Part shown: positions 32,174-40,794 of the stretch, one piece after another
Position numbering within the stretch: position 1 is the stretch's first letter
Layout: each line of letters starts with the position of its first letter
Source: Dipteris shenzhenensis
Taxonomy: Eukaryota > Polypodiophyta > Polypodiopsida > Gleicheniales
Assembly: GCA_047967505.1 (NCBI GenBank)
Contig: CM106540.1
Strand: one strand, 5' to 3'
DNA length: 64,000 nt
Program-made: the position numbers and the translations under genes
The notes under the pieces: generated by a model
The model's input: only the letters and a program-made list of their open reading frames with translations
Told to the model about the DNA's origin: nothing
Database searches by the model: none

Positions 32174-33954
32174 TCAAAATGAGGTGGAAAACAACCAAGG
32201 CTGAGGCTGAAAGTGCCACCTCAACCCTGTAAGAGTCTCAGAGAAGAAAGGAGAATCCTTCCATTCCCTGAAGAAAGAAGCCCTCCTAGCTGAGGCTGCA
32301 CGGGAGTCTCCCTGCATACTCGTCCATATGGCCATCAAGGTATGTATGGTATCCGTCCAGATACTAGCTAATGTGTGCGAGGGATGAACCTGAGTTCCCT
32401 CCAATGCCTCTATGCATCTGGCTCTCCAGATATGCTAGGCTGCTATGCTCGCTAGAATCTCCCAAGAGGTATCCATAGAGGCCTGTACAGCAGCTGCAAA
32501 CGGAAGGTGTGGTACCACACCCAAAGAACAGGTTTCAACCTGATGATGAGGAATTGAAATGGCCCGAGAAGAGTCAAGTCTCTCATAGAATACCTGAGGC
32601 CCCATGAGAGAAAGCCAAGCCACTGAGCCCCATGTCATAAAGACTCAGGAGTGAGCAAAGCGGCTGAAAATCCTGGCTACCCCCATCCAATTCATCCTTG
32701 CCTGTCTGCAATCCCATAAGCAATGTTGAATCGTCTCCAGAGCAGAAAGACAACCAGGGCAGGTAGGGTCGGCTCGGAACCTGGATCTTCAAAGATTCAC
32801 TGCAATCCCACCATGGATAGAAAGCCAAAAGAAAAGAGTGATCTTTCTATTCCTATGTTATTTCCAGAGTCTCTTCCAGAAGCACCTCTGCAAATCTGCT
32901 GTGATGTCAAATGCCTCCCAATGAGGAACTCTGGAAGGTATCCAACCTCTACTATTGAGCTGGAATCTTCTGACATTACTGACCGTGTAACGAAAGAAGG
33001 GGATGATGTTCTCTCGATGCCCTGCGTCAATCCACTCCCACTCTCCAGGGTCCCACTGCAAATACCTAATGGGAACTCCCCCGTAGAGCCAAAGTCTCCA
33101 AGATCCAGTGGAAAGAAGCCGGGGGTCTGGGTCGAGGAACCACTCCGAATCTGATCCCTGCACCGATAGACCTACAACCTTGATAGGCTGAAAACCAGAC
33201 TCAAGCAAGATGTCCTCTGTGGACCTGAACAATCTGCCACCATCATGCACACCAAAAACCAAGGCATCCTCATGTGCATCCCGAAAGGCCTATCAAGTGT
33301 CATTAGGCTCAAATAAAAGTAGTTTTGTTGGGGCATATTGTGTCTACCCCCTCTCGTAAAAGCACCTGCCCAAGTGGAGCAAGTGAGTGGCATATCATCT
33401 GTGTCTACCCAATCCGGTGGAAGGGCTGCCTCAATCTGCAAGATCCTCCCTGCACCCCCTCTGAGATGTCCTGTCAACTGTGATTTGGTCTCCTTTGGAA
33501 GCCTACGGAGAGCTTTCCATGACCCCAATGATGAGACGGGGCCCCTCTCTCACCTGGACCACTGCATGTAGAGTGAAGCACCAAGTGGTCTGCCAAGATC
33601 ATCCAATATACTATCATTCCACATGATCGGTTGCCTATCAATCTCTTCACGAGAGGAAGGGAGAATCCTCCGAAGAGTGCTCTTGAAACTGGCCCAGGCT
33701 TTCAGGATGGCAACCATGAGAGGGGACTTGAGGTGTGCTGCAGTGAAAATCCACCTAACACTGCCCATCCAGTCTCCACCTAAAAAAGGTGTGCACGTTT
33801 GTATGCTGCTAATAAAAAATGCCTTGCACGGCTCCTGCCCTGGCATAAGTCCCCACACCACCATCTTGTAGAGTAAGGCTCTGCACTGTAAATGTGGATC
33901 AATAAGATTGAGACCCCCTTCTTGTGTAGGAAGGATGAGGGTCTCCCAAGCCAC
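32174..33954 (-). pseudogene. LINE-A ORF2, connection and zf-RVT C-terminus
   Basis: Pieces 33954-33550 (AWETLILPTQEGGLNLIDPH, GLMPGQEPCKAF), 33528-33172, 33262-32858 (GSWRLWLYGGVPIRYLQWDP) and 32828-32174 carry the connection region, the zf-RVT and the end ASIWTDTIHTLMAIWTSMQG to PQPWLFSTSF. A filler of about 57 bp (33288-33346) interrupts FTRGG..PLQV. The zf-RVT Cys cluster is in a shifted frame (CPGCLSALETIQHCLWDC when corrected). Confidence 0.7.
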
Positions 33955-34047
33955 CTTGGCTAATACATCTGCTGTACCATTAAGCCCACTCCAAAGAAAA
34001 TTTCTGATCGGTCTCCTGAGCTGAACAATGCAATCCCTAGAACGGCA

Positions 34048-35016
34048 CTAGCATGAACAAACAAACCAAGCCGTGGCCAAGAGGACCTGGTTGACCACCA
34101 CAACTCTAGAGGCAAGATCCGGCTTGGCTGAACTCGAAAAAATGAGCTTTCTCCTGATGCTCTCCAACACGGGAGCAAACTGCTGCGTGGAAGAAATATC
34201 CAGGCCGACCTGGCAGCCCAAATACCTGACTGGCACACCCCTCTGAACCCAAGTGAATCCTATGTCAAGCCCCCAAGCTGGAGTGTCCTGATCACTGATC
34301 CAAATGCCATTGGATTTATGCCAATTTATCTGCGCCCCCGCCACCAAGAAAAATAAATCCAATGCTGTCCTGAAAGAAGTGAGTGTCTGAGGTGTGGCAT
34401 CCAAGTAAACTGCTATGTCAGCTGCCAATTCACTGTCAAGTAGCTCCTCTTCCCTTCTGATGGGAAGTCTCAGCCCAAAGATGTCAGCTTGAGATCTAAT
34501 ATAGATACTCATAGCTTTAGCCACGAACAAAAAAAGAAAAGGAGCAAGGGGGCATCCTTGACGGACTGATCTGGAAATCTGAAATCTCTCACCCCTTACC
34601 CCACCAATAAGTACGTGGCTGTGGGCTGATCTGTACAAAGAGGAAACACCTCTGATCCAAGCATCTGTAAAGCCAAAACGTAGAAGGGTGCCCTCCAAGA
34701 AACCCCAATCTACTCTGTCATAAGCTTTCTCAAAATCCAAGAGTAGAATGGCTAGATTCTGGCCGCTCTGCATGGCCCACTCTGAAGCTTCCCAAAAGGA
34801 GAAAATGTTATAAAAAATGCTTCTGCCATGCACAAATCCCGTCTGAGTGTCATGAATAAGATCTGGGAGAAGGGGCTGCAATGGGAGGTTGATTGCTTTG
34901 GCCAGAATCTTATAACAAGCCCCCAAAAGTGTGATAGGCCTCCACTGCGACACTAATTTTTTGTAACCACCTTTCAGGATAAGGTGTATGAGACCCTCTG
35001 TAAGCGACCCGGGCAT
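34048..35016 (-). pseudogene. LINE-A ORF2, reverse transcriptase with damaged active site
   Basis: The 322-codon open frame contains all ordered RT blocks: HLILKGGYKKLVSQWRPITL, TQTGFVHGRSIFYNIFSFWE, LLDFEKAYDRVDWGFLEGTL (first catalytic Asp) and ISRSVRQGCPLAPFLF. The catalytic box reads ELAADIAVYLD, whereas another copy (61955-61972) has ELADD, so the first Asp of the pair is now Ala. The thumb follows (INWHKSNGIW, VPVRYLGCQVGLDISS, VLESIRRKLIFSSSAK). The frame is long, but the enzyme should be inactive. Confidence 0.85.
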
Positions 35017-35472
35017 CTCGCCCGAGTCCCAAATGCCCTGCAGGGCCGATGTAATGTAGTCTCCAATAATATCCCAAAATGCAATGAAGAAAGAAGGGGT
35101 GAGGCCATCCGAACTAGGACACTTGCCCTTGTGAAGGGCTAAAAGTGCAGTCTTGAACTCGTGAAAGGTGCATCAAGCAAAACATGCATATCCGGTTTCA
35201 CCGACAAAGGGATGCTCTGCCAAATAATCTGTCTAGCATCCTCTCTATCCTGTGTGTCAGGATCTGCAGTAAGAAGGGCAGCATCAAAATATGAAGCTAT
35301 GCGCATGGCATCATCTGGATCTGTCTATAAAACCCCATGTGAGTCAATAAGCTAGGATACACTCTCTCTACTATGTCTACGTCCAAGAGTAGAGAAAAAG
35401 TGTTTATTGACTCTGCCACCCATCTAAATCCAGAAGGACTCTCGTGCATGAAAGGCATACTCTGCTCTCTGA

Positions 35473-36574
35473 TCAAGCAATATCTGCTGATGAGCCCTTG
35501 CTGCAGCAAGGTGCTCCTGAATCCCAAGCATCTAAAGGCCGTTTTTGCTCTTCCCTCTGCAAAGCTGCCAACTGCTGGCGAACACCAATCTCACATCTGA
35601 GAATATTTGGTCTTCTGGTACTAGCAATTGAGTGGTAGAAGTCGCTAATACCAGAAAGGGCAGCAGCTACATGTGATGGAGATGACTGCCCACCCTGGAC
35701 ATGAGAAACCCATATCTGCAGGGCTGCCTTTGTAAGGTCCTCCGCTGTGTAAAAGGCATTTGGAATCCTGATGTTGGCAGACCAGCCTCTCATGTGAGGC
35801 TCTGAGATAGCCAGCACAATAGGAAAGTGGTCTGAAGTGGAAACCCTAGCAGCAATACATACCGATCCACCTCTGTCTAGTGCCCAATCATCTACATAGA
35901 ATCTGTCAATGCGTGCATGAATAGGCATCTGCTGCCTCCTATTCGACCAAGAGAACAGGAGGGACTGTGGCTGAATAAGAAAGACATCGTCCAACCAAGT
36001 ATCTCTGCCACAGTAGTGAAAAAGGAAGGCATCCCAAGCTGCTCTCTCCAACGAGTGAAGTCCTCCTTCTCTACCCTCTTTTTTGTCTGACGGTAACTCA
36101 ACCATGTTAAAGTCACCTCCAATCACCCGTGAATCTGCAATGGGGGCCCAAGAGAGAAAATCCTTCCACATAATGACACGTTCCCCTCTAATGTTGGAGG
36201 CATACAGGTTAAGGAAACCAACCTTGAGGCATACAGGTTAAAGAAACCAACCTTACGCCCTCCAATCAAGAGAATAATCCACTAAGCCCTAGAGGGGATA
36301 ATGACTCCGTGTCCAACAACTAAGGGGAGAACCGACTGTGAAACTGAAATAGAAGTGCCCCCCCTAGTGCCCAAGATAGGCGACCAAAATGTATGGCCAG
36401 AAAGCAACTTGCTTGACTTGGCACAATCTCTAGAATTCAGTTCGTGCTCTAGAATAAATAAGATATCAATGGAACCCCCGGTAACACCTGGATGAAGTTG
36501 ATCCCGGATTAGTTGTCTGCGGCGGCAATGTGGGACCCACCTAGGCCCTGTATGTTCCAACTAACAATCCTCAT
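35473..36574 (-). pseudogene. LINE-A ORF2, endonuclease domain
   Basis: ORF2 starts MRIVSWNIQGLG (36574), carrying the EN Asn motif. Then come DILFILEHELNSRDCAKSSK (catalytic Glu), SGHTFWSPILGTRGGTSISV and WIILLIGGRKVGFFNLYAS. The frame 36171-35473 has RVIGGDFNMVELPSDKK, MPIHARIDRFYVDDWAL and STSDHFPIVLA. EN motifs are therefore all traceable, though in separate frames. A 29-bp tandem duplication (36197-36225, 36226-36254) repeats the FNLYASKVGF segment. Confidence 0.75.
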
Positions 36575-38095
36575 TGACGGGAGGATGTAGAGTGGATCAC
36601 CTTACCCAACCTAGTGGCCGAAACAAACCCCTCAACAGGGGAAGACCTCCTGCTCGAGGAGTGAGGAATGGAACCAAGTGGCGGAAAAACAACAGGGGAA
36701 AGAACCCTGCCACTTAACGCTTTGTCAACAGGAAACCCAATCACTAGCTCACCAAAAGTAGAGGGCACAAACTCCTCCTCTGGGAAATCTGAAGCATCTG
36801 CCAGAGCTAAAAATGAGTTCCTGTGAACCATGCCAGACACTGGAGTGCGAAGGATCCCTTCTGAGAGGAGAGGATCAATAGTGTAAACCATCCCCTTCCC
36901 CCTATCCAAGGGAGGAAGTGAGGACTGCTCTCAATGCTGTGTCTGCACGGCCGCAGAGACCTCTACTGCCTCGAGGAGTGTCTGGCACCGCTGGTTCCAG
37001 GAGAGAACTTGCAACTGGGGAGGAGGTCGAAGCTGAAGCGTCTCGGACTGTGTGAGGTGAGACTGGAGGGACAGCCTGAGGTAAAGCAGAGTCCACTAGT
37101 GTATCCTTGTGAACTGAAGAGGAATCTGCACACGAATTGCAACCCACTTGTATGCGGCGGGTGCCCCTGCAGGTCGTGAGGCACCTGAGGTAGAAGGTGG
37201 TGGTACCAAAGGAGCGCTCAGTCAAGGAGCACTTTGGCAAGTAGGAGCTGGACCACCACTCTAAGGAGGACCGCCATGTGGAGGTCGAGGAGCAGGTGCT
37301 GGACCTGTACCACCCCCCTGTCGAGGCTGAGGAGCAGGTGCTGAACCTGTACCACCCCCCTATCGAGGCCGTGGGGCGGTAGCTGTACCAGAGGGCTTCT
37401 TGGGCCTTTTCTTCTTCCTTGGGCAATCCCTGGCAAAGTGTCCAATGGTCCTGCATATCCTGTACTGGTCCTGCCTGCCTGCAATCTCTACTCTCTAGCG
37501 AAAAAGGAACCATTCGGGATCATAACATGGTCCATCGTGAGGTTGGGATCCTTATGGAGGACCCTAACTCTAGGTACCCCATCAGCCTTGGTTGCCTCTG
37601 CTGCAGTCAACGGTAACCCAGGGAGGGGTGGGATCTCAATAGCCGCGCCGAAATGCTCCCCGATAACAAAAAGTAGATGGTAAACCTGGGGAAGCTCGGG
37701 AAATCTGATGAAGAGCGAAAAGATTTTCTTATCTACCTCCACTGGGTCGAAACCAATATCGAAGGCATCAAAGAAGATCTTATTGTGTCCCAGGTGTTAA
37801 AACTCAGCTTTGAGCATGGTGCTCACAGCCTCTGGAGTGTCAAAAACAATTTGGAAAAAACCTCATCCCAGAAGACAAACATCTAACAATCGTGGAGTGA
37901 GGTCTGGGGGGAGAGCCGCAAGCATCTAGTCTCTGGCTTGGGATCTGGAAGGGTGAGACCCGAAGATGCGTGCGAGCAACGTGGTAGAGCATTCAATCTC
38001 TATGTCCTTCTTGAGTTGTTGCAACTCGTCTTTAGAAAGAGTAATAGTTTTCGCGGCCGGTGGAGGTGGAGTAGGATTGGTTGACGGAATATCCA
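36571..38095 (-). pseudogene. LINE-A ORF1 (DUF4283-like, zinc knuckle)
   Basis: ORF1 starts MDIPSTNPTPPPPAAKTITL, followed by KDELQQLKKDIEIE (a short helical stretch) and GSHPSRSQARD, then a stop. The core continues in shifted frames: LLDVCLLG.GFFQIVFDTPEA, FPELPQVYHLLFVIGEHFGA, and GVPRVRVLHKDPNLTMDHVM. A zinc knuckle remnant follows (about 37450-37410, ICRTIGHFARDCP in one frame). The Pro-rich part holds a tandemly repeated segment near 37260-37370. The C-terminus reads DFPEEEFVPSTFGELVIGFP and ends STSSRQ. ORF1 stops at the TGA inside the ORF2 start ATGA. Confidence 0.7.
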
Positions 38096-38139
38096 TCGCC
38101 AATTGAGGTGAGGAGGCCGATTCGAACACTTTTGAGGCT

Positions 38140-38826
38140 CCATATGCTCCAAAAAGCGCTATGGGAGAAGGAAGAGGGGGAAGGCAGGAAGAAGAGGAGG
38201 GGGGTAGAGGAGAGGGCTGAGGTGGGGGGATAGGGAGCGGGGGAGAGGAGAGGGGGGTAAAGGAGAGGGATGAAGCGGGGGGGAGGAAGGGGGGTAGAGG
38301 AGAGGGGGGTAGAGGGGAGGGAGGTAGAGGTGGGAGGTAGAGGACGGGGGTAGGGAGCGGGTAGAGGTGAAGGGGGTAGTAGGGAGCGAGGTAGAGGGAG
38401 GGCTGAGGCAGGGAGCGGGGTAGCAAGGAAGGGGGAGCGGGCTGAGAGGGGAGGGGGCGGGCTGAGCGGGAGAGGAGAGAGGGGGGTAGAGGAGAGGGAG
38501 GTAGAGGCGGGGGGGTAGAGGCGGGGGGTAGGGAGCGGGTAGAGGAGAGGGGTGTAGAGGCGGGGGGTAGGGAGTGGGGTAGAGGGAGGGCTGAGGCAGG
38601 GAGCGGGGGAGCGGGCTGAGAGGGGAGGGGGCGGGCTGAGAGGGAGAGGAGGGGAAGGGCTAGCGGGCTGAGAGGGAGAGAAGGTGGAGGAAGGGAGAGG
38701 CTGAGGGAGGGGGAGGGGGAGGGGCTGAGGGCGATGGAGGGGGCTGAGGGAGGGGCTGACGGAGAGGGGGCAGAAAGGGAGCGGGGAGGAGCAGCAGCTC
38801 ACAGTGACGAGCAGGGTATTTTGTAT
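38140..38826 (-). repeat. C-rich minisatellite-like 5' UTR of LINE-A copy 7
   Basis: On the LINE strand this is a stretch of about 690 bp of CCCTCC, CCCCGCTCCCT and CTCAGCCC words in irregular tandem array. The plus strand is correspondingly rich in GGGAGGGGG and could form G-quadruplexes. The same type of array starts the LINE-A copies at 44790 and 61430, and a stray block lies at 51515-51900. It probably acts as 5' UTR or promoter. Confidence 0.75.
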
Positions 38827-38839
38827 TGCAATTCCATTT

Positions 38840-39558
38840 TCAGAAACAGTATGCCCGAAAACCTTGATACTACTTCTTGCCAAACGACACTTAATTGGAT
38901 TCAGCTGTCCGCCACTTGCATCCACCCTTTCAAATACAGCATCTAGCTTTTGCAAATGCTCCTTGTGATTACTATACACACAGATAATCATCAATAAAGA
39001 CATTGCAAAAATTATCCAAATAAGGAGCTAGTACCTTATTAGAATTCTCCTGATAGTGAGCCGGGGCATTCTTGAGACCAAAGGGCATCCGCTTGTAACA
39101 GAAACACCCCCAAGGAGTGATGAAGGTGGTCTTCAGTCGATCTTCTGGTTCTATAGCAATTTGGAAGTAACCAGAGTAACCGTCACAAAGACTATACATC
39201 TCATGGCCGGCTACCTGTCTAATATGTCATCCATATGTGGCAGAGGATAGTGATTACTCTTGGTAGCAACATTCAAGGGCTTATAGTCTACACTTACTCT
39301 CCATTTCCCATTTTTCTTTGGAACAATCACCACAGGGCTGGCCCAATCCGAATGCGTTACTGGCATTATAATATCAGCTCTCAACAACTCCACTATCTCT
39401 CCTCTCAACAATTCTGTTTGCTCCACTATCTCTCCTCTCAACAATTCTGGGCTTAATCTCCTCATCTTCTGACATATTGGCTTAGCATTCTCTTTTAACT
39501 CAATTCTTAGTGGCTTCCCCTGGAATCCCCTAATTTCTTCATACGAGGTGATGAACAA
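38840..39558 (-). pseudogene. Gypsy reverse transcriptase, N-terminal and catalytic part
   Basis: The frame 39558-39211 carries PLRIELKENAKPICQKMRRL, DWASPVVIVPKKNGKWRVSV, VDYKPLNVATKSNHYPLPHM and DDILD. The frame 39199-38972 follows with LCDGYSGYFQIAIEPEDRLK (catalytic Asp), TTFITPWGCFCYKRMPFGLK, NAPAHYQ and VFIDDYLCV (catalytic FIDD kept). The frame then shifts to LDAVFERVDASGGQLNPIKC and VFGHTVSENGIAI, where the LINE is inserted. A 33-bp in-frame duplication (39388-39420 and 39421-39449) repeats LLRGEIVEQTE. Confidence 0.75.
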
Positions 39559-39883
39559 ATTGGGTACTTCTGCAACATCCTATAATATTCTTCTTTCTCT
39601 CCAAGATTAAGATCTGGGTTTATTGTATGCTGAACTAGTTCTTGTATAGGCTCATGAGCGTCCCTGGGCTGCATGAATTTCTCCATTACCTCACTTCTAT
39701 CCTCTTCTTGTGATCCACTTGCAGATTTTCCATCCTTCCTATTAAGGCTACATTAGCATCATCACTGTCTGAAGGCTGCTCTCCTCTTCACTGTCAGTAT
39801 CACTTTCACTGTCCTCCTCTGCCTCTTTTTCAGGATCAGAAACTTCAGCATGACTAACCATATCAAATCGCATCCTCTGCCCC

Positions 39884-40264
39884 TTAGACCTTAGAACTAT
39901 GTACTGTGATCACTCCGTTTCCCCAATTTTGTATTGCTCCTACCTTCCGTAACCAGGGTCTTCCCAAAATGAGAGGGTAAGCTCCCAGACCAGCCGGCAT
40001 AACATAGAGATCTACCTTGCAGTGGACCTTGAATGCTTCAATCTCCATTCCAGCCACAATTCCCAGGGTCTTAACCCTAGCATGATTCGCCATTTGGATG
40101 CAGAACCTTGAAGGGAATGAAATCTTTAAGCCCAATTTCTCCACACATGACTGTGTGACTACACAGATTTGAGCTCCACCGTCGACATAAGCCTCATCAA
40201 GTCCCACTCCTTTGTGCCAGGCTTCTACTGAAGGCAAGATATCTGGAAGCTCAGAAACTGACAT
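39884..40264 (-). pseudogene. Gypsy aspartic protease (retropepsin)
   Basis: The 126-codon frame contains LDEAYVDGGAQICVVTQSCV, where the usual D-S/T-G catalytic triad reads D-G-G. KLGLKISFPSRFCIQMANHA, MEIEAFKVHCKVDLYVMPAG and YPLILGRPWLRKVGAIQNW (the second conserved region) follow. It would process the polyprotein. Its position upstream of the RT agrees with gypsy order. Confidence 0.7.
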
Positions 40265-40298
40265 TAGTTTGATTTTTTCCTTCCAAGGGCTCCACTTA

Positions 40299-40773
40299 CT
40301 AGGGTTTACTACTCTTCTCCATTCTTTCTTTAACTTGGGACACAGGCATCATCTGACCAAATGTGATGTCGGGATTCCACTTGGAAAGATCCTCTACCAA
40401 ATCATATTCTCCTTGCTCCTTCCCAATCGGATAGTCTAGAGTCTTGAATTTTCTTCTAGGTTTCTTGACTCGTTTAATCCTTTTCCTATGGTAAGTAACC
40501 CCCTCTGCAGCAGGTTCTTCTTTCTTTGTACTTGTGCTTGCTTCATCTTCACGATCTCTTTTCCCCAATGGCATGGCCATCACCTCATCCTCTTCTAACC
40601 CAAGCAGGCTCACCACCTTCCCTTTGCCTTTTCCCTCAGCTGTAGCCTTCACGACTCCACTACTACTTGGCTGGCCTGCGTCCTTCACCTCCACACTATG
40701 ATCATTAGACCGGTTATTTAATCCAGCTGGCAAAGAATACATTTCTCCACCCACCCGAGGAGGCTTGTCACAA
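40299..40773 (-). pseudogene. Gypsy gag C-terminal linker
   Basis: The charged frame (CDKPPRVGGEMYSLPAGLNN, RSNDHSVEVKDAGQPSSSG, VKATAEGKGKGKVVSLLGLE, YHRKRIKRVKKPRRKFKTLD, TFGQMMPVSQVKER) lies directly upstream of the protease and probably represents the gag-protease linker. Its N-terminus is truncated by the LINE-A tail at 40774. The leading Lys-rich codons in the open frame come from that poly(A). Confidence 0.5.
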
Positions 40774-40794
40774 TTTTTTTTTTTGCGCAAAAAG

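Larger units (their letters stand above)
32074..38826 (-). mobile_element. LINE-A copy 7, full length (6753 bp)
   Basis: This is the reference copy of LINE-A. It has a C-rich 5' UTR (38826 to about 38140), ORF1 (about 38095-36571), ORF2 starting in an ATGA overlap (36574), EN (to about 35473), RT (35016-34048), zf-RVT and C-terminus (to 32174), the 3' UTR and a short poly(A) (T-run near 32078-32082). A perfect 13-bp target duplication (32061-32073 and 38827-38839) defines the ends and proves insertion into the gypsy RT. Many frameshifts and an altered RT active site show that it is dead. Confidence 0.9.
29950..40773 (-). mobile_element. Ty3/gypsy element (-), split by a LINE and a small insertion
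   Basis: The minus-strand order is gag end (40773-40299), protease (40264-39884), RT first part (39558-38840), LINE-A insertion (38826-32074), RT second part and RNase H (32073-30540, interrupted by about 310 bp at 31190-30885), integrase zinc finger (30532-30340) and integrase C-terminus (30300-29960). The order PR-RT-RH-IN is diagnostic of Ty3/gypsy. The upstream gag is cut at 40773 by the LINE-A tail at 40774. Confidence 0.8.

Noticed and set aside
38032-39003. 323-codon Pro/Ser-rich open frame on the minus strand
   Set aside because: It is the gypsy RT end fused in frame to the C-rich LINE-A 5' UTR across the insertion joint; the Pro-rich part is compositional, not a protein.
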